From assembly GCF_001592125.1 (NCBI RefSeq), contig NZ_BCWI01000002.1:62001-126000 (forward strand): a stretch of 64,000 bases of DNA, given 5' to 3'. The position numbers and the translations under genes were made by a program. Shown here in pieces: positions 25,762-35,717 of the stretch (within the stretch, counting starts at the first letter, position 1; the number at the start of each line of letters is the position of its first letter). Origin of the DNA: Microbacterium hominis NBRC 15708 (GTDB lineage: Bacteria > Actinomycetota > Actinomycetes > Actinomycetales > Microbacteriaceae). The notes beneath the pieces were generated by a model that was given only the letters and a program-made list of their open reading frames with translations, did no database searches and was not told the DNA's origin.

Positions 25762-26885
25762 CGACCTGCCATGTAGGGCGCGACGACGACCTCGACGCGC
25801 TGGAACTCCTTGAGGTCGGAGTAGCCCGTGGTGGCCATCGACTTCTTGAGCGCGCCGATGAGGTTCGCCGTGCCGTCGGCGACCGGGGCCGGCCCGTACA
25901 GGATCTCCTCGAGCGGCGCCACCTGCCCGACCTCGACGCGCTTGCCGCGCGGGAGCTTCGGGTGGTGGGCCTCGGGACCCCAGTGGTGTCCGCGGCCGGG
26001 CGCGTCGGTTGCGCGCGCGAGGGCGACGCCGAGCATGACGGCATCCGCGCCCATCGCGAGGGCCTTCACGATGTCGCCCGAGGTGCCGACGCCGCCGTCG
26101 GCGATGACGTGCACGTAGCGGCCGCCCGACTCGTCGAGGTAGTCGCGGCGGGCCCCGGCCACGTCGGCGACGGCGGTCGCCATCGGCGCGTGGATGCCGA
26201 GGGTGGCGCGGGTGGTCGAGGCCGCTCCGCCGCCGAAGCCCACCAGCACGCCCGCGGCTCCCGTGCGCATGAGGTGCAGCGCCGCCGTGTACGTGGAGGC
26301 GCCGCCGACGATCACGGGGACGTCGAGGTCGTAGATGAACTTCTTGAGGTTCAGGGGGGCGTCGACGCTGGAGACGTGCTCGGCGGAGACGGTCGTGCCG
26401 CGGATGACGAAGAGGTCGACGCCGGCCGCGACGACCGTCTCGTACAGCTCCTGGGTGCGCTGAGGGGTCAGGGCACCGGCGACCGTGACGCCGGCATCGC
26501 GGATCTCGGCGAGGCGGTCGCGGACGAGCTCGGGCTTGATCGGCTCGGCGTACAGCTCCTGCATGCGACGGGTCGCCTCGGATGCCGGCAGCGACCCGAT
26601 CTCCTCGAGCAGGGGCTCCGGGTCGTCGTACCGCGTCCACACCCCTTCGAGGTCGAGCACGCCGAGGCCGCCGAGCTGGCCGAGCATCACGGCCGTGCGC
26701 GGGCTCATGACCGAGTCCATCGGGGCGCCGAGGACGGGGATCTCGAAACCGAAGGCATCGATCGACCAGGCGGTCGAGACGTCCTCGGGGTTGCGGGTGC
26801 GCCGCGAAGGCACGACCGCGATGTCGTCGAACGCATAGGCGCGGCGGGCGCGCTTGGCGCGGCCGAGCTCGATCTCCATGGTCAC
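25758..26885 (-). CDS. guaB3: GuaB3 family IMP dehydrogenase-like protein
   Basis: 375 residues, a TIM barrel without the CBS pair found in true IMPDH. IELGRAKRARRAYAFDDIAV and VPSRRTRNPEDVST are typical GuaB3 starts. The active-site loop reads FGGGAASTTR where GuaB has [10 protein letters not shown], so the catalytic Cys is replaced by Ser, and I find no Cys anywhere in the protein. Its reaction is therefore not assured; a cyanobacterial GuaB3 has been reported as a GMP reductase, but that protein is distinct. GTG 26885 sits 6 nt after TAGGCT and is the leaderless start; ATG 26879 (GGGGA upstream) is the alternative. SURF1 is coupled downstream. Confidence 0.88.
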   Translation of the reverse strand: MTMEIELGRAKRARRAYAFDDIAVVPSRRTRNPEDVSTAWSIDAFGFEIPVLGAPMDSVMSPRTAVMLGQLGGLGVLDLEGVWTRYDDPEPLLEEIGSLPASEATRRMQELYAEPIKPELVRDRLAEIRDAGVTVAGALTPQRTQELYETVVAAGVDLFVIRGTTVSAEHVSSVDAPLNLKKFIYDLDVPVIVGGASTYTAALHLMRTGAAGVLVGFGGGAASTTRATLGIHAPMATAVADVAGARRDYLDESGGRYVHVIADGGVGTSGDIVKALAMGADAVMLGVALARATDAPGRGHHWGPEAHHPKLPRGKRVEVGQVAPLEEILYGPAPVADGTANLIGALKKSMATTGYSDLKEFQRVEVVVAPYMAGR

Positions 26886-26891
26886 ATCCCC

Positions 26892-26897
26892 AGCCTA
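26892..26897 (-). promoter_or_regulatory. -10 box TAGGCT of guaB3, built into the upstream stop codon
   Basis: TAGGCT ends 6 nt before GTG 26885. Its first three bases are the TAG stop of the TMEM175 gene. Confidence 0.45.
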
Positions 26898-27587
26898 CCC
26901 GCGCTCTCCGCCCGCCCCCGCGGTATCGGCACCCGCGGCATCCCCTGCGGGATGCGGCCGCGTGAGGCGGAGGATGAGCGCGGCGAGCACGCCGTTGAGC
27001 AGGAAGGCGAGGAAGGCGTACGACCCGATCCACGGCGACAGCGCCACGGCGACGGCGGCGCACGTGACCGCCGAGATGCCGCCGGCGCTCGCCGCGCGGA
27101 CGTTCTCGACCGCCTCCGGGCGCAACAGCTGCCCGCCGCGGGCGGCGGCCCACCTCCAGGACAGGTGACCGAACAGCGCCACGAGGAAGAAGTCGACGGG
27201 CAGCAGGACGCGCCCCGCGAGGAAGTCCGAGTACTGCGAGGTCAGCGCCGTCGTGAACGGGATGAGGACGACGAACAGCAGCCGGGCGTTGTTCAGCCAC
27301 AGCAGCGTCGTGTCGACGTCGGCGATGTCGCGGAACTGCCGCAGGTGGATCATCCACATGCCGCTCAGCAGCGCGAAGCTCACGGCGAACGAGGACACGT
27401 TCGGCCACAGTCCCGCGAGGGCCGCCCACATGTCGGCATCCGAACCGATCTCGCCGAACGAGGCGGTCGTCAGATCGAGCACGAGCAGCGTCGCGGCGAT
27501 CGCGAAGACGGCGTCGGAGTACGCCTCGACGCGGGAGGTGCCACCGGAAGCCGCGCGTCGGCGGCGCGGCCGCGTCGTCTCGCTCAC
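26895..27587 (-). CDS. TMEM175 family potassium-channel-like protein
   Basis: 230 residues with about six transmembrane helices. The first carries RVEAYSDAVFAIAATLLVLDL, matching the R-x-x-x-F-S-D signature of bacterial TMEM175 potassium channels with Tyr in place of Phe. A matching cytoplasmic Arg-rich N-terminus precedes it. Prokaryotic TMEM175 proteins assemble as tetramers and conduct potassium without a TVGYG filter. The C-terminal GGERG tail is disordered. GTG 27587 lies 6 nt after TAGCCT, part of which is the stop of the ABC-F gene. Assignment rests on the first-helix motif and topology. Confidence 0.75.
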   Translation of the reverse strand: MSETTRPRRRRAASGGTSRVEAYSDAVFAIAATLLVLDLTTASFGEIGSDADMWAALAGLWPNVSSFAVSFALLSGMWMIHLRQFRDIADVDTTLLWLNNARLLFVVLIPFTTALTSQYSDFLAGRVLLPVDFFLVALFGHLSWRWAAARGGQLLRPEAVENVRAASAGGISAVTCAAVAVALSPWIGSYAFLAFLLNGVLAALILRLTRPHPAGDAAGADTAGAGGERG

Positions 27588-27593
27588 GCGCTC

Positions 27594-27599
27594 AGGCTA
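27594..27599 (-). promoter_or_regulatory. -10 box TAGCCT of the TMEM175 gene, built into the upstream stop codon
   Basis: TAGCCT ends 6 nt before GTG 27587. Its TAG is the stop codon of the ABC-F gene. Confidence 0.45.
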
Positions 27600-29285
27600 G
27601 CGCGGCCGCGCGACGCGCGCCTCGTCCCAGACCGGCTCGGCGGTCTCCACGACGCGGCCGTCGGCGCCGAAGACGAGGAAGCGATCGAACGAGCGCGCGA
27701 ACCACCGATCGTGGGTCACGGCCATCACGGTCCCCTCGAACCGCTGCAGCGCGTCCTCCAGCGCCTCCGCCGAGACGAGATCGAGGTTGTCGGTGGGCTC
27801 GTCCAGCAGCAGCAGCGTCGCGCCCGACAGCTCCAGCAGCAAGACCTGGAACCGGGCCTGCTGCCCACCCGAGAGGCTGTCGAACGTCTGCTCGGCCTGA
27901 CGGACCAGTCCGTACCGGTCGAGGGCCGAGCTGGCCGCGTCGCGCGGCAGGCCGGGGCGCCGGTCGTCGCCGCGGTGCAGGATGTCGAGCAGCGACCGGC
28001 CGGAGAACTCCGGATGCCGGTGGGTCTGCGCGAACCAGCCGGGAGTGACGCGGGCGCCGAGCACCGCACGACCCGTGTGCGCCACCGGGTCGAGCTCGGC
28101 TCCCACCTCGGTGACATGGCCCTGCAGCCGGTCGGGGTCGGTTCCCCCGCGCGCCAGGAGGCGCAGGAAGTGGGACTTGCCCGACCCGTTGGAGCCGAGC
28201 ACCGCGATGCGGTCGCCGAACCAGACCTCGAGGTCGAACGCCGTCATGAGGCCGGTCAGCTCGAGCCCCTCGGCGACGACGGCGCGTTTGCCCGTCCGCG
28301 CGCCGCGGAGGCGCACGTCCAGTGTCTGCGCCGGCGGGCGCTCCTCGGGCGGCCCGGCCTCCTCGAAGCGGCGCAGCCGCGTCTGCGCCGCCCGGTACCG
28401 GGAGGCGAATTCGTCGCTGGCCGCCGCCTTCGCCTTCATGTCCGCGACGAAGCGCATGAGCTTCGCGTGCTGCTCGTCCCAGCGCCGGCGCAACTCGTCG
28501 AGGCGCGCCATCCGGTCTTCGCGGGCGGCGTGATACCCGTCGAACCCGCCGCCGTGCACCCAGGCCGTGCTGCCCGCCCCGCCGGCTTCGAGGGTCACGA
28601 TGCGGTCGGCGGCGCGAGCGAGCAGCTCGCGGTCGTGCGAGACGAGCAGGACGGTCTTCGCCGTCTCGCGCAGGCGCTCCTCGAGCCAGCGCTTGCCGGG
28701 GACGTCGAGGTAGTTGTCGGGCTCGTCCAGCAGGAGCACCTGGTCGGGACCGCGCAGCAGCGCCTCGAGGGCGAGCCGCTTCTGCTCGCCGCCCGACAGC
28801 GTCGTCAGCGCGCGGAACCGGGCGCGCGCGAACGGCACGCCCAGGGCCGCGGTCGTGCACGTGTCCCACACGGTCTCGTACTCGTAGCCACCCGCTTCGG
28901 CGTAGTCGGCGAGCGCGGCCGCGTAGCGCATCTGCGTGTCGAGGTCGTCGCGGTCGATGATGGCCGACTCGGCATCCTCGAGCTCGCGCGCGGCGGAGCG
29001 GACGCGTGCCGGGGCGACGGAGATGAGCAGGTCGTGGATCGTCTGGCCCGCCTCGCCGTGGCCGACGAACTGGTCCATGACGCCGAGTCCTCCGTCGATG
29101 GTGACGACTCCCGAACGCGGCGCGAGCTCGCCGCGGATGATGCGCAGCAGCGTGGTCTTGCCCGCGCCGTTCTGGCCGATCAGCGCGGTGGTCCTGCCGT
29201 CGGCGACCCGGAACGTCACCTCGTCCAGCAGCGGGCGCCCGTCCGGCAGCGTGAACGAGACGGCGGCGATGTCGATGTAGCCCAT
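27597..29285 (-). CDS. ABC-F family ATP-binding protein
   Basis: 562 residues with two ABC cassettes and no membrane domain. Cassette 1 has GQNGAGKTT, LSGGEQKR and VLLLDEPDNYLD. Cassette 2 has GSNGSGKSH, LSGGQQAR and LLLLDEPTDNLD. An Arg/Glu-rich linker of about 80 residues with EQHAKLMRFVADMKAKAAAS forms the coiled hairpin that reaches the ribosomal P-site. ABC-F proteins act on ribosomes; some confer antibiotic resistance. It belongs to the uncharacterised housekeeping branch as far as I can see, because there is no unusual linker extension. ATG 29285 has GGAAGGA; TAGGCT at 29331-29336 leaves a leader of about 45 nt. Confidence 0.88.
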   Translation of the reverse strand: MGYIDIAAVSFTLPDGRPLLDEVTFRVADGRTTALIGQNGAGKTTLLRIIRGELAPRSGVVTIDGGLGVMDQFVGHGEAGQTIHDLLISVAPARVRSAARELEDAESAIIDRDDLDTQMRYAAALADYAEAGGYEYETVWDTCTTAALGVPFARARFRALTTLSGGEQKRLALEALLRGPDQVLLLDEPDNYLDVPGKRWLEERLRETAKTVLLVSHDRELLARAADRIVTLEAGGAGSTAWVHGGGFDGYHAAREDRMARLDELRRRWDEQHAKLMRFVADMKAKAAASDEFASRYRAAQTRLRRFEEAGPPEERPPAQTLDVRLRGARTGKRAVVAEGLELTGLMTAFDLEVWFGDRIAVLGSNGSGKSHFLRLLARGGTDPDRLQGHVTEVGAELDPVAHTGRAVLGARVTPGWFAQTHRHPEFSGRSLLDILHRGDDRRPGLPRDAASSALDRYGLVRQAEQTFDSLSGGQQARFQVLLLELSGATLLLLDEPTDNLDLVSAEALEDALQRFEGTVMAVTHDRWFARSFDRFLVFGADGRVVETAEPVWDEARVARPR

Positions 29286-29496
29286 GACGGGTCCTTCCGC
29301 CCTCGCCGCGTCGCGGGCGCAGAGCCGACCAGCCTAGCGTGTTGTCCTCCGGGCGACCAGCGCGCGCCTCCGAGCGACCGGCGCGAGCCGTCGCGCGGCC
29401 ACCGCCGCGCCCGCGGGCCGCCGACCCGCGGCGTCACGAACGCGCCGTCGACGGGCGCGGTGGCCCAGGATGGATGCCGGAACGAGAGGAGACGGC

Positions 29497-30603
29497 ATGG
29501 CGCAGCGCATCGTCGTGATCGGCGGCGGGGTCATGGGCCTGGCGACGGCCTGGCAGCTGACGCTGCGCGGAGAACAGCCGATCGTGCTCGACCGCTTCGC
29601 GCGGGGCCACCGCCAGGGCGCGTCGCACGGGGCGACACGCAACTTCAACAACGCGTACGGCGAGGAGCACTACCTCGACCTGCTGGCGCGCGCCCGGGAG
29701 GGATGGGACGGGCTCGGCATCGTCGAGGGCGAGCCGCTGCTGCGTCTGCACGGCCTGGTGACGCACGGCGCGGGCCTTCGCGACGCCCCCGTGCCGGTGG
29801 CCGAGATCGCCCGCCGCCTGCAGGAGCGCGGCATCCGCGCCGAACTGCTCGACGCCGCCCAGGCGCATCGCCGCTGGCCCGGGATACGGTTCGAGGACGT
29901 CGTGCTCCACTCCCCCGAGGGCGGGGTCGTCCGCGCCGACGCGGCGCTGCGCGAATGGGAGCGGCGGATCGTCGCCGCCGGCGCCGCGGTGCGGTGGCAG
30001 ACCCCGGTCCACGCGGTGCGTCCCGATGCGGACGGCGTCGACGTCGTGCTCGACGGCGAGACGCTGCGGGCGGATGTCGCGGTCGTGACCGCGGGGGCGT
30101 GGACCGATCGGCTGCTGGCGGGCGCCGACCCGGACCTCCGTCTGCCTCCCCTGCGGGTCACCGAGGAGAGCCCGGCGCACTTCGCCGCCGTCGGTCCCGG
30201 TCCCTGGCCGTCGTTCAACCACATCGGCGTCCCGGGAGAGCGTCCGGGCGGGGTCTACGGCATGCCGACACCCGGTGAGGGCGTCAAGGTGGGGTTCCAC
30301 GCCGTCGGAGACGAGGTCGATCCCGACGCCCGGCCGCACCGGCCGACGCTCCAGCGCGAGCTGCGGGAGTACGTGCGGGAGTGGTTCCCGGGCCTGGACG
30401 CCGACAGCGCGGCGCCGATCTCGTGCACGTACACGTCCACTCCGGATGCCGCGTTCGTGCTCGACCGCGTGGGACCGGTCGTGGTCGGGGCGGGCTTCTC
30501 GGGCCACGGCTTCAAGTTCGCGCCGGGCGTGGGCGCGACCCTCGCCGCGCTCGCTCTGGACCCGTCGGCGCGGGCCGCCGCGCCGTTCCGCCTGCCGTCC
30601 TGA
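29497..30603 (+). CDS. FAD-dependent oxidoreductase, sarcosine/N-methyl amino acid oxidase-like
   Basis: 368 residues of the DAO superfamily, closest to monomeric sarcosine oxidase and SolA N-methyltryptophan oxidase. The dinucleotide-binding motif is VIGGGVMGLATAWQL, and the substrate-side GASHGATRNF and the C-terminal GFSGHGFKFAPG, which packs against the flavin, are family hallmarks. The Cys that covalently holds FAD in sarcosine oxidases would be next to FKFAP; it is absent, so FAD may be bound otherwise. ATG 29497 with AGAGGAG at 6 nt is chosen over ATG 29470. It is plus-strand, monocistronic, and convergent with guaB, whose stop is 24 nt away. The true substrate is unknown. Confidence 0.82.
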   Translation: MAQRIVVIGGGVMGLATAWQLTLRGEQPIVLDRFARGHRQGASHGATRNFNNAYGEEHYLDLLARAREGWDGLGIVEGEPLLRLHGLVTHGAGLRDAPVPVAEIARRLQERGIRAELLDAAQAHRRWPGIRFEDVVLHSPEGGVVRADAALREWERRIVAAGAAVRWQTPVHAVRPDADGVDVVLDGETLRADVAVVTAGAWTDRLLAGADPDLRLPPLRVTEESPAHFAAVGPGPWPSFNHIGVPGERPGGVYGMPTPGEGVKVGFHAVGDEVDPDARPHRPTLQRELREYVREWFPGLDADSAAPISCTYTSTPDAAFVLDRVGPVVVGAGFSGHGFKFAPGVGATLAALALDPSARAAAPFRLPS

Positions 30604-30626
30604 CGACCGGCGACGGCCGGCGACCG

Positions 30627-32276
<1,650 letters not shown>

Positions 32277-32351
32277 TTACGCTCGTACCGTCGTTGATCA
32301 ATGTCGAGGCGACCGCACCACCTGCCATGGTGTGCCGGACTGGAGGAACCT

Positions 32352-33716
32352 TTGCGTCCCATGACCGCCACCGCACGAACGCCCCAGAGGTGGCTCGTGC
32401 TCATCCTCGGAGCGCTGCTCGCAGCGTCACTCTTGATCGTCGGCGGGGCTGCGAGCGCCGCGCACGCCGCCGGCGCCCCCGATACGCCCGGCGGGGATCA
32501 GGAGAAGACCGACTACTACTTCGGCGGGGTGATCACGTTCGAGGACAAACCCGTCGCCGATGTGGGGATGTCGGTGAAGGGCGGCGGCTTCGAGGCGAAG
32601 ACCGTCACCGACGCCCAGGGCAAGTGGCGACTGTACGTTCCCGACAAGGACACCTACACGCTCGTCGTCGATGAGACCACGCTCCCGGAAGGCGTCATCG
32701 TCGACGCGTCGAACCTGCCCGAGGGACTCCAGCCCATCCAGGGCACGACGGGATCCTTCGAGGTCGAGTTCGGGCTCACGAAGACGAAGATCGTCAACCT
32801 GTTCCTCGGCCAGGGTGAGCGCGTCACGCAGTCGTTCGTCGACCAGCTCGCGGTGCGGCTGGTCAACGGTCTGAACTTCGGACTGCTGCTGGCCCTCGCC
32901 GCGATGGGCGCGGCGCTCATCTTCGGCACGACCGGTCTGTCGAACTTCGCCCACGGCGAGATGGTCACGTGGGGCGCGCTGCTCGCCCTGCTGTTCAGCA
33001 CGACCTGGCAGCTTCCGCTGTGGCTGGGGGTGACGGCGGCGGTTCTCGGCGGCGGCGCCCTGGGCCTGGTCCTGGATGCCGGCCTGTGGCGGCCTCTGCG
33101 CCGCCGCGGGCTCGGCGTCGTCCAGCTGATGATCGTGAGCATCGGCCTGTCGCTGGCGCTGCGCTACACCTATCAGTACTTCGTGGGCGGCGCGACGAGC
33201 CAGCTGCCGGGGTCGAGCCCGGCGCCGATCGAGTTCGGCCCGATCTCGCTGTCGTACATCGACCTCATCAGCATGGGGGTGAGCGTCATCGTCATCCTCG
33301 GCGTCGCCTACTTCCTGCTGCGCACCCGCATCGGCAAGGCGACGCGCGCGATCTCCGACAACCCGCAGCTCGCCGCCGCATCCGGCATCAACGTCGACCG
33401 CGTGGTGCGCATCGTGTGGGTCCTCGCGGGAGCGCTGGCGGCCATCTCCGGCGTGCTGTGGGCGTACTTCCGACCGGGCGTGCGCTGGGACATGGGAACG
33501 CAGATGCTGCTGCTGATCTTCGCCGCCATCACGCTCGGTGGGCTCGGCACGGCATTCGGCGCACTGCTCGGTGCGCTCATCGTCGGCATCGTCGTGGAGA
33601 CCTCGACGCTCTGGATCCCGTCGGATCTCAAGTACGCGGGAGCCCTCGTCGTGCTCATCATCATCCTGCTGGTCAGGCCGCAAGGTCTGCTGGGTCGCAG
33701 AGAAAGGCTCGGGTGA
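32352..33716 (+). CDS. livH: Branched-chain amino acid ABC permease LivH, with an exported N-terminal domain
   Basis: 454 residues, about 150 more than a normal LivH. A signal-like helix (WLVLILGALLAASLLIVGGAA) ends near residue 40 (AHAAGAP). A beta-rich domain of about 85 residues (FGGVITFEDKPVADVGMSVK, TDAQGKWRLYVPDKDTYTL) follows, resembling carboxypeptidase-regulatory or transthyretin-like folds. The LivH permease then occupies about residues 160-454 (GLNFGLLLALAAMGAALIFG, GLSNFAHGEMVTWGA, ITLGGLGTAFGALLGAL). TTG 32352 has GGAGG 5 nt upstream; ATG 32361 would be 14 nt away. LivHMGF form an operon. Confidence 0.85.
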   Translation: MRPMTATARTPQRWLVLILGALLAASLLIVGGAASAAHAAGAPDTPGGDQEKTDYYFGGVITFEDKPVADVGMSVKGGGFEAKTVTDAQGKWRLYVPDKDTYTLVVDETTLPEGVIVDASNLPEGLQPIQGTTGSFEVEFGLTKTKIVNLFLGQGERVTQSFVDQLAVRLVNGLNFGLLLALAAMGAALIFGTTGLSNFAHGEMVTWGALLALLFSTTWQLPLWLGVTAAVLGGGALGLVLDAGLWRPLRRRGLGVVQLMIVSIGLSLALRYTYQYFVGGATSQLPGSSPAPIEFGPISLSYIDLISMGVSVIVILGVAYFLLRTRIGKATRAISDNPQLAAASGINVDRVVRIVWVLAGALAAISGVLWAYFRPGVRWDMGTQMLLLIFAAITLGGLGTAFGALLGALIVGIVVETSTLWIPSDLKYAGALVVLIIILLVRPQGLLGRRERLG

Positions 33717-34711
33717 CGGCCATGGATTGGGGCGCCATCATCGGCAACACGCTCGGCTATCTGCTGAGCCCCGTCACGATCGCTTACGCGCTGGCCGCGA
33801 CCGGCCTCGCGGTGCACTTCGGCTACGCGGGCCTCCTGAACTTCGGCATGGCCGGGTTCATGGCCCTCGGCGCCTACGGCTACGCGATCTCGATCCTCAC
33901 CTTCGGGCTCCCGTGGTACCTCGCGATGATCGTCGGCCTGCTGCTGGCCGCCGTCTTCGCGGTCATCCTCGGCATCCCGACCCTGCGGCTGCGCGCGGAC
34001 TACCTCGCGATCGTCACGATCGCGGCCGCGGAGATCGTGCGCCTGCTGTTCACCACGCAGGTGTTCGACGAGTGGACGAACTCCGCCGACGGCCTCGGCA
34101 ACTACAACGGGAGCTTCCAGTCGGCCAACCCGTTCCCGTCGCTGCCCGGCGGCGCGCGCTACGGCTGGGGGCCCTGGCAGTTCACGGCGCAGCAGCTCTG
34201 GGTCGTCGTGTTCGGTCTGGTGCTGCTCGCGGTGTCGATCTTCGTGGTCTGGGCGCTCATGCGCAGCCCGTGGGGACGCGTGCTCAAGGGCATCCGCGAA
34301 GACGAGGACGCCGTACGCTCCCTGGGCAAGAACGTCTTCGCCTACAAGATGCAGGCGCTCGTCGTCGGCGGCGTGATCGGCGCGCTCGGCGGCATCGTCT
34401 ACGTGCTGCCGTCCGCGGTGATCCCGTCGAGCTACACGACGGCGCTCACCTTCTTCCTGTGGACGATCCTCCTGCTCGGCGGCGCGTCGACCATCTTCGG
34501 TCCGTCGCTCGGTGCCGTCCTGTTCTGGATGGTGATGGCCCTGCTCGGCAACCTCCTGCCCGAGATGGCGAAGGCCGGCTGGCTGCCGATGAGCGACATC
34601 CAGGCGGGCACGCTGCGCTTCATCCTCGTGGGCGTCGCCCTCATGCTCATCGTGATCTTCCGGCCGCAGGGCATTCTCGGCGACAAGAAGGAGATGACCT
34701 TTGTCAAGTGA
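33713..34711 (+). CDS. livM: Branched-chain amino acid ABC permease LivM
   Basis: 332 residues from GTG 33713, which overlaps the livH stop as GTGA and has AAAGG 5 nt upstream; ATG 33722 would be 14 nt from the ribosome site. Family motifs are FGYAGLLNFGMAGFMALGAYGYA in the first helices, the L-R-L-R-A-D-Y-L-A-I-V-T loop, and the C-terminal GGASTIFGPSLGAVLF and FRPQGILGDK. About ten transmembrane helices are expected. It forms the channel with LivH for leucine, isoleucine and valine uptake. The last 11 bases overlap livG. Confidence 0.92.
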   Translation: MTAMDWGAIIGNTLGYLLSPVTIAYALAATGLAVHFGYAGLLNFGMAGFMALGAYGYAISILTFGLPWYLAMIVGLLLAAVFAVILGIPTLRLRADYLAIVTIAAAEIVRLLFTTQVFDEWTNSADGLGNYNGSFQSANPFPSLPGGARYGWGPWQFTAQQLWVVVFGLVLLAVSIFVVWALMRSPWGRVLKGIREDEDAVRSLGKNVFAYKMQALVVGGVIGALGGIVYVLPSAVIPSSYTTALTFFLWTILLLGGASTIFGPSLGAVLFWMVMALLGNLLPEMAKAGWLPMSDIQAGTLRFILVGVALMLIVIFRPQGILGDKKEMTFVK

Positions 34712-35717
34712 TCAGAACCCCCAGGGCGTCCCCGACGCGACCGCGCCGGTGACGACCGCGACGGGCAGCATCCGCCGCCCGAAGAAGACCGGTCTCGCCA
34801 CGGGCGCCGCCGTCCCGGGGGTGGCGAAGGTCGACCCGATCATGGTGATCGACGACGTCACGCGACGCTTCGGCGGCCTCACCGCCGTCGACGTCGACCA
34901 CCTCGAGATCCCGCGGCACGCCATCACGGCGCTCATCGGCCCCAACGGCGCCGGCAAGACGACCCTGTTCAACCTGCTGTGCGGCTTCGACAAGCCCAAC
35001 TCGGGCACGTGGTCGTACGACGGGAAGAACCTCGCCGGCATCCCCGCCTTCAAGGTGGCCCGGATGGGGCAGGTGCGCACGTTCCAGCTGACCAAGGCGC
35101 TGTCGCTGCTGACGGTGCTCGAGAACATGAAGCTCGGCGCGCCCAAGCAGAAGGGCGAACGGTTCTGGTCCGCCTTCATCCCGGGCATCTGGCGCGGGCA
35201 GGAGACGGCGAACGAGGAGAAGGCCCGCGGCCTGCTGCAGCGCTTCAAGCTCGACACCAAGGAGAAGGACTTCGCCGCATCGCTGTCGGGCGGCCAGCGC
35301 AAGCTCCTGGAGATGGCGCGGGCGCTCATGAGCGATCCGCAGCTGGTCATGCTGGATGAGCCGATGGCGGGCGTGAACCCCGCGCTCACGCAGTCGCTGC
35401 TGGATCACATCCTGGATCTGAAGGATCTGGGCGTGACCGTGCTGTTCGTCGAACACGACATGCACATGGTGCGCCACATCGCGGACTGGGTGGTCGTCAT
35501 GGCCGAGGGCCGCGTCGTCGCGGAGGGCCCGCCGGACTCGGTCATGCAGGACAAGGCCGTCATCGACGCGTACCTCGGCAGCCACCAGGACGTCGACCTC
35601 GGGGTCGTCACGGGCCGCATCCCGGGAGAGCTCGACGAGTCCGCCAAGGAACTGCTCGAGGAGATCGAGGACGTCGAGGCCGCGAGCATCGCCGAGGCCG
35701 AGGAGGAGAAGAAGTGA
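34701..35717 (+). CDS. livG: Branched-chain amino acid ABC transporter ATPase LivG
   Basis: 338 residues. The start TTG 34701 lies inside the end of livM and has AAGGAG 7 nt upstream. A 45-residue N-terminal extension, Pro/Thr-rich, precedes the cassette. Walker A is GPNGAGKT, the Q-loop is VRTFQLTKALSLLTVLENM, the signature is SGGQRKLLEMARALM and Walker B is VMLDEPMAGVNP. The EHDMHMVRHIADWV motif and a C-terminal acidic coil (ELLEEIEDVEAASIAEAEEE) follow. The N- and C-terminal extensions are longer than in E. coli LivG. Confidence 0.93.
   Translation: MSSDQNPQGVPDATAPVTTATGSIRRPKKTGLATGAAVPGVAKVDPIMVIDDVTRRFGGLTAVDVDHLEIPRHAITALIGPNGAGKTTLFNLLCGFDKPNSGTWSYDGKNLAGIPAFKVARMGQVRTFQLTKALSLLTVLENMKLGAPKQKGERFWSAFIPGIWRGQETANEEKARGLLQRFKLDTKEKDFAASLSGGQRKLLEMARALMSDPQLVMLDEPMAGVNPALTQSLLDHILDLKDLGVTVLFVEHDMHMVRHIADWVVVMAEGRVVAEGPPDSVMQDKAVIDAYLGSHQDVDLGVVTGRIPGELDESAKELLEEIEDVEAASIAEAEEEKK

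Noticed and set aside
29300..29340. Antibiotic-responsive attenuator before the ABC-F gene
   Set aside because: The leader is about 45 nt with no leader peptide or paired terminator/antiterminator.
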